A stretch of 64,000 nucleotides of DNA from Liolophura sinensis (taxonomy: Eukaryota; Mollusca; Polyplacophora; Chitonida; Chitonidae): positions 36,437,608 through 36,501,607 of the forward strand of contig NC_088300.1 in NCBI RefSeq assembly GCF_032854445.1, read 5' to 3'. The notes beneath the pieces were generated by a model. The model had not been told where the DNA came from. It saw only the letters and a list, made by a program, of their open reading frames with translations, and did not search any database. Positions 47,224 through 58,025 of this stretch are shown here, piece by piece. Both the position numbers and the translations under genes were made by a program. Within the stretch, counting starts at the first letter, position 1, and the number at the start of each line of letters is the position of its first letter.

Positions 47224-48160
47224 AAGACCACCATTCCCCAGTAAACCTCCTCACTTATAGCCTAGAGACCACCATTCCCCAGTAAACTTCCTGACTTAGG
47301 CCTAGAGACCACCACTCCCCAATAAACCTCCTAACTTATAGCCTAGAGACCACCATTGCCCAATAAACCTCCGGACTTGAAGCCTAGGGACCACCATTCC
47401 CCAATAAACCTACGGACTTATAGCCTAGAGACCACCATTCCCCAATAAACCTAATGACTTAAAGCCTAGAGACCATCACTCCCCAATAAACCTCCTGACT
47501 TATAGCCTAGAGACCACCACTCCCCAATAAACCTCCTGATTTGAAGCCTAGAAGCCATTTCCCAATAAACCTCCTGACTTGAAGCCTAGAGACCACCATT
47601 CCCCAATAAACCTCCGCACTTATAGCGTAGAGACCACCACTCCCCAATAAACCTCCTCACTTTTAGCCTAGAGACCACCATTCCCCAATAAACCTCCTGA
47701 TTTGAAGCCTAAAGACCACCATTCCCCAATAAACCTCCTGACTTAAAGCCCAGAGACCACCATTCCCCAATAAACCTCCTGACTTGAAGCCTAGAGACCA
47801 CCACTTCCCAATAAACTTCCTCACTTATAGCCCAGAGACCACCATTCCCCAATAAACCTCCTGATTTGAAGCCTAAAGACCACCATTCCCCAATAAACCT
47901 CCTGACTTAGAGCCTAGAGACCACCACTCCCCAATAAACCTCCTGACTTGAAGCCTAGAGACCACCACTCCTCAATAAGCCTCCGGACTTGAAGCCTAGA
48001 GACCACCACTCCCAAATAAACCTAATGACTTAAAGCCTAGAGACCATCACTCCCCAATAAACCTCCTGACTTATAGCCTACAGGCCACCATTCCCCAATA
48101 AACCTCCTGACTTATAGCCTACAGACCACCATTCCCCAATAAACCTCCTGACGTAAAGCC
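47224..48160. repeat. 41-bp minisatellite array, about 23 copies
   Basis: Unit GAGACCACCATTCCCCAATA followed by AACCTCCTGACTTATAGCCTA. Copies vary mainly at GACTTATAG/GACTTGAAG and CACC(A)CTCC. Most units carry AATAAA on the + strand. 41 is not a multiple of three, so there is no long frame. Confidence 0.95.
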
Positions 48161-48214
48161 GCAACTGAGCCAGCAAAAAATGGATTGGAGCACCTACATG
48201 ATTGGTCATGGTGG

Positions 48215-48310
48215 TTCATTTCGGGCACTCCGCTTTCCTCCATCTCTAATCTGACTGCCAACATTTTGAGTATGGCATTACACACCGATGAAATAAATAA
48301 ATAAATAAAT
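48215..48310 (+). mobile_element. Decayed SINE-like 3' end
   Basis: GGGCACTCCGCTTTCCTCCA, then TTTTGAGTATGGCATTACAC and an AAATAAATAAATAAATAAAT tail, directly after the 41-bp array. Confidence 0.5.
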
Positions 48311-49620
48311 GAATCACTGGTCAAGGTGTGTTTGGTCGCAGATATACTGAACCTTTAACCAAACGAGCGGGCATAACTGAAGACGTATATGGGAAAGTTT
48401 CAGCGGAAAAGATATACCTCTACAGAAAACAAGTGCAGGTTTACCATACCCTTATGTACGGGCCAATCAAGTCACTACCATTACCTGTGGTGCCCAAAAC
48501 ACAGACTTCACATTTCTTGCTTGCAATTAGAAAAATGTTTTATTATACTAAAAACAATGTGACCAATTAAAAGTCATCTGGAACCATAAATTTTTCAATG
48601 AGGTACATGTGAAGTGTATGACTTGAAATGAAACTCTACAAGTGCATACTAATTCATGATATCTATGAAAAAGATATCAAAAAAAGAATTACAACATGAC
48701 CTCTGAAGTACTATCATACAATGGAAGTTAATTAACTATCTAAGCCTATTCGACATAATGCAAGGCTGAATTTTTTGTTCTTTTCATTTTCCTTGCTATA
48801 AAATACATGTACATGAAACAATAAATGGTTAAATCAGAGTTTATGGGATATACACGTGCTCTAACTCTTCAACTTTACAAACCAGCTCTACAATAAATAT
48901 ATTGTATCATTCTGAAAGAACTATTGGGTGTAGAGAAATAATCTGCAGTTTTATGAAACTTGCATCTTTAGTGACACAAATCATTTTTACAGTCATTTTC
49001 ACAATAATTGTATGCATAAATTACACTCAAAAAAGTGCTTTAGAGGTTGAAAATGTTGACAATTTACAGTACACTGCCTGTTACTCAGGCCAAATGGCTT
49101 AAGCTCACATTATATTTGCCTATGCTTGCTATTCGTTGGAGTGGACGAGGAAATCACTCTAGAAATTGTTCGTTGATACGCAACATTCCCTGGAGCCACG
49201 CAAGCCGCCTTGCCGTGGCTGTTGCTATAGTAACTGCCTTTGCCATGGATGAAAAAACAAAACGCTGTGCACGATACAAAGAACATCTGATTTCCACAGA
49301 AAATTCTGAGCTTTCAATAAAAAAAGAAATTCTCCTTGATTCTAGCAGAAAATGGGCTTAAAGAAATATAACACAAGAATTTAAAAAATTCCAATGAAAA
49401 TCCCCCCGCAAACATTTTTTCACACTGCACTGACAAATTCATGATGTAAACCGACTTTATAAGGCATACATGTATCATTTATTTTCATTGGTACCTCAGA
49501 AGGTTCATGAGCCCAGTCACAAAAATCTAAAAAAATCAGTACATACTTAATATGGAAAATATGTTTGGGAGACCAACATTTTGTGTTCTGTAATACTGCA
49601 CTTAATACATGTGCTTTATC
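48311..49620. other. No gene recognised
   Basis: AT-rich. A slightly more GC-rich patch at about 49115-49250 has an open frame but no recognisable protein. Confidence 0.4.
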
Positions 49621-49755
49621 TTATTTATTTATTTGATTGGTGTTTTATGCTGTACTCAAGAATATTTCACTTATACAATGGCGGCCAGCACTATGGTGGG
49701 AGGAAACCGGACAGAGCCTGGATGAAACCCACGACCATCCACAGGTTGCTGACAG
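49621..49755 (-). mobile_element. SINE, truncated at a 48-bp tandem array
   Basis: Tail and 3' body in reverse orientation, ending at CACAGGTTGCTGACAG. The head-side half is absent and the tandem array starts about 15 bp later. Confidence 0.88.
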
Positions 49756-49770
49756 ATCTGTACTTTCTCT

Positions 49771-50064
49771 GCACAAGTATATACTGTGGCAAGCTTGAAA
49801 ATTCTGGTTGTCTGATGTGCACAAGTATATACTGTGGCAAGCTTGAAAACTCTGGTTGTCTGATGTGCACAAGTATATACTGTGGCAAGCTTGAAAACTC
49901 TGGTTGTCCAATTTGCATAAATATATACTGTGGCAAGCTTAAAAATTCTGGTTGTCTGATGTGCACAAGTATATACTGTGGCAAGCTTAAAAATTCTGGT
50001 TGTTTAATGTGCACAAGTATATACTGTGGCAAGCTTGAAAATTCTGGTTGTCTGATGTGCACAA
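49771..50064. repeat. 48-bp tandem array, about 6 copies
   Basis: TATATACTGTGGCAAGCTT recurs at exact 48-bp steps (first at 49778, next at 49826, six in all). The unit includes AATTCTGGTTGTCTGATGTG. Its length is a multiple of three, so a 16-residue Cys-containing motif (CGKLENSG...) reads through on one strand. I treat that as a by-product of the repeat. Confidence 0.95.
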
Positions 50065-50133
50065 GGATGTAAATGTGGATTACCAGAAAACGCTAGTTGT
50101 TACATTATACATCTAAAGTTTACATAGGACATA

Positions 50134-50296
50134 GGGGCCTCCGTGGCTCAGTCGGTTAGCGCGCTAGCGCAGGGTAATGACCCAGGAGCCTCTGACCAAT
50201 GGGGTCGCTGTGAGTTCAAGTCCAGCTCATGCTGGCTTCCTCTCCGGCTGTAAGTGGGAAGGTCTGCCAGCAACCTGCGGATGGTCGTGGGTTTCC
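50134..50296 (+). mobile_element. SINE, 5' two-thirds, 3'-truncated
   Basis: Intact tRNA-like head GGGGCCTCCGTGGCTCAGTC, GAGTTCAAGTCC and body to ATGGTCGTGGGTTTCC, then unrelated sequence. Tail and 3' domain are missing. Confidence 0.9.
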
Positions 50297-51958
50297 TTTT
50301 ATGCTTTAATTTTAGTATCAAATGTCTGAAATATGTCGTATCAGCGTGACAAGTGTGAAATTGGAAAACAGATCTGCACTGTGCGCAGTTATGTGCACAT
50401 AATACGAAGTTTGGAGATCAAACTCTTTCGTCGCCAAAGGTAAAAAAATGTCCTATTGTGTCATGAGACTTATGAAAAATGTATGGCTACAGTTGTTGGC
50501 GCTAATTTTCTGATAACCTATCTCAAGGGGTCTCGGGAGGCACAAAAGCACAAATGGCACCTTTTTCCTTCTGGAACTTCTTATAGGGTTAGTGTCCAGA
50601 TTTAGCTACTGGTCCTATATTTATAAAGGTTATAACCTGTTTAAACAGAATGTTTACGAGAGCTATTAAGAAAAGTAATAACGACCGTAAATCCATCAAA
50701 AACATCAGATATGCTTGCCTTGCGATCAGCCGGGTGCCCGGTAGGGCTAAGCGGGTGATGTCACAGAAATTCAGCTGTATTCCTCTCATAGCTTTCAGCA
50801 GCTAAAATGACAAGAGCAGATACCGCTTCTTTTGATGGGTACAAAATCATTCTGTCTTCTGCTCTAAATCCAGGGTTCTTCACCAACCCAAGAAATTTGA
50901 CATGCTTGTTGTCACTCTTCCAGCTGTTTTTTAACTCTGAATGGAGAATTTCTGACAGCTCGTAAAACTTGGACTTGTTTGACGTAATTCCGCAAAAAAA
51001 AAAAAAAAAAAAAAAAAAAAATGCATAAAACCAGCCTTGTTATCCAGCGCTTTTAAGTGCCATATTACTCAGATTAATGTACACTTTTTTAATATTTTTT
51101 TTTCTACACTGAATCTAACAATATATTACAGGGATAGCTACATGTAATTATGAAGGAATAACAAATCTGGACACTTCTTTAGGTTTAATATGTTCTGCTC
51201 CTCAGTTTTCTCAATTATTTATCAACACTAAAAAGTTTTAGTGCTACCTTTTCCCTATCGAAATATCATGTTATAGTACATGTAAACAAAAATAGTTGCC
51301 TGGCATTTTTGATAGGTCTTTTTTTCTTACTTATAGCGAAAGAAAAAGATGTCTGCCATTGTAGCAAGTCTATGGCTGAACAAGTTGGTATAAGCATGTA
51401 CATGTAAATGTAATTGCCTGTGCTGATTCACATATTTCAAAGGACTCAAACATTTCAAATAACTATTCCCAACTTCCCTGAAGTTAATTCAGTTGTTTTC
51501 GGTAAATCAAGTCTGGGGTAATTCTAGTACATTTGGATGTACTTTGGAAACAGATGTAACTTGAACCTTCCGCTCACACAAGGGACCACCACCCCCCACC
51601 CCCACCTCCCCATTTGGCTTCACACTGTTGGGTGGTGCCAAGCAGGGTCTTTATGTGCCCTTCAGCAAAGCCTGCACACAGCTGGCCAGATGAGGTATTT
51701 AAGAGGGGTCAGTCTTGGGTCAGTTAATCTACATGTACCATTTATTATGTTGCACCAAAGGGAATGAGCTAGGGTCAGGCACTACACGTTCACATTTTTT
51801 ATGGGGATATGTCACCCTTCTATAGCTTACGTTATCACACAGATTTTCCTTCCTATTTATGTGTTACTAGGATTTAAAACTTTTAGGCAGATAAAACTAC
51901 CAAAAAAAAATCTTGAAAGTTAGTCTTGAAATTACATGTATACTATAAAGTTTAAAAT
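50297..51958. other. No gene recognised; 28-base A-run at 50994-51021
   Basis: The long A-run could mark the end of a retrocopied sequence or be a simple mononucleotide tract. The region to its left shows no recognisable gene. Confidence 0.4.
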
Positions 51959-52134
51959 ATTTATTTGTTTGGTGTTTTACGCTGTACTCTAGAATACTTC
52001 ACTTCTGCTGGCAAACTTTCCCACGTACAGCCGGAGAGGAAGGCAGACTTGAACTCACTGACACAGCATTAGTTAGAGGCCCCCAGGTTAATGCGCCGCG
52101 CTAGCGTACTGACTCCCTTGACCGCGGAGACACC
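51959..52134 (-). mobile_element. SINE with a large internal deletion
   Basis: The tail and TTTTACGCTGTACTCTAGAA join directly to TGCTGGCAAACTTTCCCACG, skipping the central body. Worn head at the right (GCGCCGCGCTAGCG...CCGCGGAGAC). Confidence 0.8.
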
Positions 52135-53330
52135 AAAAGTGTAAAACACTTTGAAATTTTGACGACTAATTCTACAAATGGCACATTAACCGAAAAAATC
52201 ACGGATACATGTAAACCACAGAATGTCCATTTGTCAAAACAAATGTCAATGACCTTTTCAAAAGCTCAAATTCAGGACCTTTCGAAAAAGCGCAGGATTA
52301 AAACATAATGTAAATACACTTTTCTTTCAAAGAATTAATCTCTGGCTTACATGTACAATTATTTGTCTTTATTAACAACTTTTTCTCACTCTCTTATTTA
52401 ATGTTTTAAAGGAAAACTTGATCCATGAAAAAAACATGGAAGGAACCATGTTTCTCACAGTCTAAATTCATAATGTCTTCTTCATACAATGTAAATACAG
52501 GCTACAATTTTTAACTCACTCCAAAGCCAATTCAGTCATACATAAAAACCATACCTGTTTTGGATGAATTCAACTGAATCTAACAAATCTGAAGTATTTT
52601 GATTTAAAGCATATAACTATACATCGCAGCCTGCATATAAATATATACTTGTGAATGGCTGGCTATTTCTAACCCACTTTCAGATCCCCAGATTTTTAGA
52701 GAAGATTCTCCATGTACCAACCTTAATTTCACTTTATGGAGAGGAAATGAGCTCTACAACATCACGTCATATTTCCTACATAATATTCAAGTAGCGATCC
52801 CTTCAAGAACCTCACGCTGTAATCGGGCATTGCAAAACCGTTATCTTCCAGATATCAAGGCGGTAAATGTTATTTGTTGAATCCCAAGCTCTTCTTGCAC
52901 ATAAACCTATAATGGTCTGACTGACAACTCATGCTGATCTGCTGAACTGTTCAGAATTTTTGAACTGGAATGAAAATATGTGACTTCAAAGGTGTGTTCT
53001 TCATGTAACCTGACTCGAAAAAATATTCACCTGTACCTAAGCTTGTTATATATATAATCAGTCATACAACCAATTCTTGCTTTACTGATTCTATGCCATC
53101 TAACATGACCTTACTATATAATTCCATGAGTGACAACCATGATATACATGAAATAACCAGAAGTGTGCTGTAAAGTGGAAGTGGTAAAAAGGGCTTTATC
53201 CTTCATGTACCATAGCATGAAATTCACACATGGAGATAGTTCTTCCACATTTGTGATAGTCATCCCCAAAGATTTGGAAAGTTGCTGTTTTTTTTCATCT
53301 TTCATCTTCTACAGTTACATGTAGTCCAGG
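52135..53330. other. No gene recognised
   Basis: AT-rich unique-looking DNA; nothing supportable. Confidence 0.4.
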
Positions 53331-53570
53331 ATTTATTTATTTGATTGGAGTTTCATGCCGCATTCAAGAGTATTTCACTTATACGACGCCAGCCAGCATT
53401 ATGGTGGGAGGTAACTGGTCAGTGCCCGGGGGAAACCCACCACCATCCACAGGTCGCTGGCAGACCTTCCCACAAACGGCTGGAGAGGAAGCCATTATGA
53501 GCTGGACTTGAACTGGACTTGAACTCACAGTGAGAGGCTCGTGGGCCATTGCGGCACCTTGGCTATGGCC
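53331..53570 (-). mobile_element. SINE, near full length, worn head
   Basis: Tail, CCCGGGGGAAACCCACCACC, CAGACCTTCCCAC and a duplicated GGACTTGAACT segment are present. The tRNA head is degraded. No clear target duplication. Confidence 0.85.
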
Positions 53571-54217
53571 ATTTCATTTTGACGATCCTTTATATAAAAG
53601 GCAACTGATGTCAGTGGAAACAGCTGTATTCTTGCATTTCAAATAAAAGTTGCACCTCACTGGCTGAAACTGATAATATAGTAGCTATTTTGACTATCTA
53701 ACTCCACTATCTCATTACGTAACATCACAAAAGTAAAAAGCTACATGCATATAAAGTGTCTGAAGTGAAAAATGGTAAATTTTAATTGAAATGTAAGTGG
53801 AGGAGGAGGTGAGCTTTTGAGTTGCCTGCAGCAAGACTGAAACCTCAGACAATCAGGAGTCAACCAGGGATCCTGGGGGTGCACTTGCATACTGCTGCGA
53901 GGTTTAAACACTAATTAACAATGGGTAAAGACAGACTAGACCCATCTGGATAACTTTAATCTGTCTTCATCTAAATGATACATATGCATGTACATGAGCT
54001 TAAAAGAGGATTCTTAAATATTAGCAATTCAACCTGTTTGGTCGGTTTTACTTCTGTGTTTGATGTAAGATATGACACAGAATCCAGTAAAGATGAAGAA
54101 AGTTACCCACAGCTGGTCCTCCTCGGAATGCACAGGCTAGTGCTCAGGGTAACATGTGGGCATGGTGGGGGTATCATAAGTATTCTGAACGGAGGGAGGG
54201 AGTCAGCCTCAAATTTA

Positions 54218-54876
54218 CTGAACAAAAATATATATGCAACACTTTTGTTTTTGCAATATTTCACAAGATAATGTTGTAGTTTTTGTCAATAAAGTACCAA
54301 AGGATGACCAAAAGCAAAACCCTACAACAGTGTACATTTCAGTCTCCCAAACTAAAGTGTTGTCGATTTCGAGCCTATTCACCATTTTGACCTGTCAGAC
54401 AGGTGTGGCCTTATCTGTAGTATTCCGATAGGTATTCAACTGGCCACTCATACAGTTTAAGTTTAGTCAAAAGGCACGATGCCACAAAACCAACGAGCGC
54501 GAGCCATCGACATGCTTGACCCTTAGAGCTGTCGCCAGAGTCCTTAACGTTAATGTGTCAACGATTAGTTGTCTCAGAAGATGTCCTGAAGAATTCGGCA
54601 GCACAGCTCATGCCCGCGGACCGCATGTAACAATCCCTGACCAAGACTACCATATCTGCCCCCTTCACCTCTGTGACCATTTCAGGCCAGCTACTGCCCC
54701 AGCTAATGAAACAGTCGGGCTCCACAATAACCAGAATTTCCCAAACCGACATCCCACGGCTCTATGCTGTACGTCTTCATATGATAACTATATTTTATAT
54801 GATAACTATATTTTATATGATAACTATATTTGATAAAGCAGTTAATATTGGCTGTTGCATTTATAATTTTGTTCAG
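54218..54876 (+). mobile_element. Degenerate Tc1-type DNA transposon, internally deleted
   Basis: Left end CTGAACAAAAATATATATGC after TA; right end GTTGCATTTATAATTTTGTT then CAG, an imperfect inverted repeat. Between them is a decayed 5' half of a Tc1-like transposase gene: a start-like ATG at 54480, then after a frameshift the helix-turn-helix region TLRAVARVLNVNVSTIS (54519 on), followed by ...EEFGSTAH. The catalytic DDE part is absent. An internal 18-bp triplication (ATGATAACTATATTTTAT, near 54780-54830) is also present. Inactive relic; family assignment from terminal sequence and HTH resemblance. Confidence 0.8.
54480..54770 (+). pseudogene. Tc1-like transposase N-terminal pseudogene
   Basis: Reading frame starting MPQNQRARAIDMLD is lost at a stop, then resumes in another frame with TLRAVARVLNVNVSTISCLR and a basic, Arg/His-rich stretch. 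The order matches the paired-like HTH of Tc1-type transposases; nothing after it resembles the catalytic core. Cannot be functional. Confidence 0.7.
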
Positions 54877-55503
54877 CATAGCTTCACCCACATAAAGGTT
54901 ACGTCACATACATGTGATCATGTACTTCATGAAAGATCTATCCCTGTAAAACGTGCTATCGAACAGTAAATTTGCAACAGCCATCACACTGCACAAAAAG
55001 TTCGTTGTCTTGCAGTCACGTTATAAGATTCATGCAACATCAAAAATCTGACTGAGATCTGATGTCATCTTTTATGAAGATCTGGCAGAGCAGGGCCCTT
55101 CAGGACCTTAAATCCGATGCCTTCGGTGGATTTCGGAAGGTTCTGGTGGATAGACATCTACTGGGCAGCCAAAGACATTTCAAAGAAAAACTTGATGCAA
55201 AAGGTTCTCACCTAAGCAGACGTGCCATGGCGCAGTCTTCACTGGAAGTTATCTTCCTCGGTTTTCATGACATCGGCCTATCGCTCACTTCGCCCGTAAC
55301 TTAATGTTGAGAGTGCTTGTAGCCCAGTTGTTGTCCAATGGCCTTAAATGACATACCTGATACATGCATACCAATGATTTGCCATCTCAATGCTTCCAAC
55401 GAACTATGCCTTGCTATTCCAAAATGTATTGCAGAAAACACCCCAAATTTACTTGCTTTACACCCCAAAAAGTAGGTGTGAAAGAAACAGCTTTTCTGCT
55501 AGT
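54877..55503. other. Unassigned sequence between a Tc1 relic and a SINE fragment
   Basis: No gene recognised. May be further transposon debris. Confidence 0.3.
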
Positions 55504-55642
55504 TGTTGGCAGATCTTCCCATGGATGACTGGAGAGGAAGCCAGCATGAGGTGGGCTTAAACGCATAGCGACCACATTGGTTAGAGGCTCCTGTATCATT
55601 TCGCCACGCTGGCGTCCTAACCCTTTTGACCATGAAGGCCCC
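55504..55642 (-). mobile_element. SINE head-side fragment
   Basis: Runs from TTGGCAGATCTTCCCA to the head (CCATGAAGGCCCC) in reverse orientation. The 3' body and tail are missing. Confidence 0.8.
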
Positions 55643-55908
55643 TCTTGTCCAGTATGCATGAACCATTCATTTCCAATCACAACATCATAACTTTGCATAA
55701 ACTTAGCAGGCACAAATATTTAAGATTGCCATATATCATAATTAGTTTTAGTTTAGATCTACCATTATGGTTAATTACCACCGCAAAACTAACAGCCAAG
55801 AAAAAAAGCGACTCAAGCATCATTTGTAATGAGTTTTAGACTTCACTGTTCGCAACATCTTCTGTTCTACATTCTACATTAATATGCAGAATTAGTATTG
55901 GAGATTTA

Positions 55909-56494
55909 CACTCAACAAAAATATAAACGCACAAACCAAAAATACTGAATGTACATGTACGTTGAAATGACCTTTCATGAAACAAGACCCCAAAACTCTA
56001 TTTGTATACCAATTGTTTTGTTTTCTTCAAATCTAGTGGCCCAATTTCAAATGACCACTCCTCCGTGAGCTTACTGACGCACTTGGAGCACAGTAAACCG
56101 CCAACATGGCCAATGACCATGCATGTGTGACCATGCCCGCTCAGGATCATCCCATTCGGCTCCAGCGCCTCCAAGATTGGCTCTGACCAGAGACGCAAAC
56201 TACTGACGAAACCTTTGGGCTGCACATCCCACAGCCCACCATTGACAATTTGGTTATGACTATGCGCTTTTCATGATGCTACCAGTTTACACACCAACTG
56301 AGTGCTGTTATTACTGACCACTCTGTTTTCACGCTGTCATAGCTACTGGACTATTGCCTAAAAATATGAAAATCTGGGAACTGAAGCCACAACTGATAAA
56401 TCATACTTGCCCTAATTGTTGAGTTAACATGTTATTTAATACCGAGAGAAAATAATATAAAAATTGTTTCGTGCATTTATATTTTTGTTGAGTG
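55909..56494. mobile_element. Tc1/mariner-type non-autonomous element (586 bp) with TA duplication
   Basis: Ends CACTCAACAAAAATATAAACGCAC (split: CACTCAACAAAAATATAAAC then GCAC) and, inverted, GTGCATTTATATTTTTGTTG then AGTG, immediately flanked by TA at 55907-55908 and 56495-56496. The interior is GC-richer than the flanks but holds no recognisable transposase. Different subfamily from the 54.2 kb copy, judging from the terminal bases. Confidence 0.9.
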
Positions 56495-56496
56495 TA

Positions 56497-57768
56497 CATT
56501 GTATCGATTTGCCTTACATCTGATTTCAAACTACACGGTATAGTTAGGCTATATTGAACACGTAAATATTTCTGAAACGAATCAAGTAAATAATTGCCAT
56601 GCACAGAAATAACACAATCACAATGTACAACTTTACTAGTCAGGTGGTGCATTTCTTCTATTTCTACCTTACCTTTGTTCAGACATAATTATAAGCAAAC
56701 AGGCTACCAACTAGGTTAAAGCTCTTCATCTGCATATTCAGTTTGAAAAACAGAGCACCCACAGGGGCATTTTGGGACATGTGGCTACATTCAAACATGG
56801 CAGGCTTCTAGCCTGCGCTTCCCCTCAATACCACATGCATGTCCTACTTTCACTATAACAAAAGCACCATTACTGTGGAGAATGTAGCGATGTGAAGGGT
56901 TCTACAGGCCAGAGCCAGGGTACCTTCATTTCCCGTCCCACACAATTCAAAATTGTTCTTTCGAAGACATAGTTTGGATGCCAGGCGGGTTGGTCACTCT
57001 CTATAACTCCACTTAATCATGTCATGTCTAGGGAACTTTTGTCTTGTCTCAAATCACTAAATGCCAGGAAACTCAAAAATCACACAGAAAATGTGAGATG
57101 TGGACTTCTCATAAACAACATCATCATTAAGTATCGGTTCTGACAGACCTTCCATGTACATGATCTGCATGTACTTTGGCTCACCCATCACTGTGTTATA
57201 ACAACATCCAAGATGGCCTATTCCCTACATCTGAGATCTGTTTCTCTCTTCCCATAGTAGCTTAAAATTTAATCAAACTTCACAAAAAAATCTTAAGAGG
57301 CCCTGTATGGTGGATGAATCAATCAGAATCAAAAAAACTTTGTCACTTTAAACTCTTCATGTGTAATTCAGTACACTGGCACCCATTTACATATACATGG
57401 AGATGTGTATGGATTTAAAAATAACCGGTTTTAGTGCATAACATACTGTATGTTTTACAACTGGCTACCTGCATATCGTTTTAATGGTTAATCCACTTTA
57501 CTGCTCCCCCACCCCCCTTCCAGTTATTTGAATAAAGACCATGGCTTTCCCTCCTACCAGGAGACAAAACCCCACCTGGCCATGACAAATCACTCCCAGC
57601 CAGCACCTAGTTGATGACGACAGATTAAAAGCTAGAGCCTGTTAGCACATCAGTTGGCCGCTTACAGCACAAGGCTTGTCACACCCATGCAGAGAGAAAT
57701 AGAGTCACAAAAGCAGAAAAAAATAAAACAAACAAACCAAGTGAAGGGATATATCTTATCCAAGGAAA
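56497..57768. other. No gene recognised
   Basis: Unique-looking sequence without supportable exons or elements. Confidence 0.4.
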
Positions 57769-57895
57769 CAGACGGACTAACTTTTTACCTTGTACCTCTT
57801 TCAGCAAACTGACAGAAGGACTAACTTTTTACCTTGTACCTCTTTCAGAAAATTGACAGAAGGACTAACTATTTACCTTGTACCTCTTTCAGCAC
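57769..57895. repeat. 44-bp tandem repeat, about 2.9 copies
   Basis: Unit GACTAACTTTTTACCTTGTA then CCTCTTTCAGCAAACTGACAGAAG. Each unit contains a pyrimidine-rich stretch ending in CAG on the + strand. Confidence 0.9.
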
Positions 57896-58025
57896 AACAA
57901 AGTATAAGGTTTTACTTGTAAAAAAAGCTGTTGAAAGTCTAGATGGCCACAAAATGGGGCAAGCAGGCCCCTCACATCAAGGGATAGGAAGAAACGATAA
58001 ATGAACATGTATGCCAAAAAATAAA

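Noticed and set aside
48902-49361. Overlapping + strand frames before the 48-bp array
   Set aside because: No family resemblance, no splice context; the modest GC patch alone does not support a gene.
49581-50072. 163-codon frame with 16-residue Cys-containing repeats
   Set aside because: Its first part is SINE sequence and the rest a 48-bp array; frame openness follows from the unit length.
55998-56225. Minus-strand 75-codon frame inside the TA-flanked MITE
   Set aside because: Does not match a Tc1/mariner transposase or any protein I recognise; probably chance.
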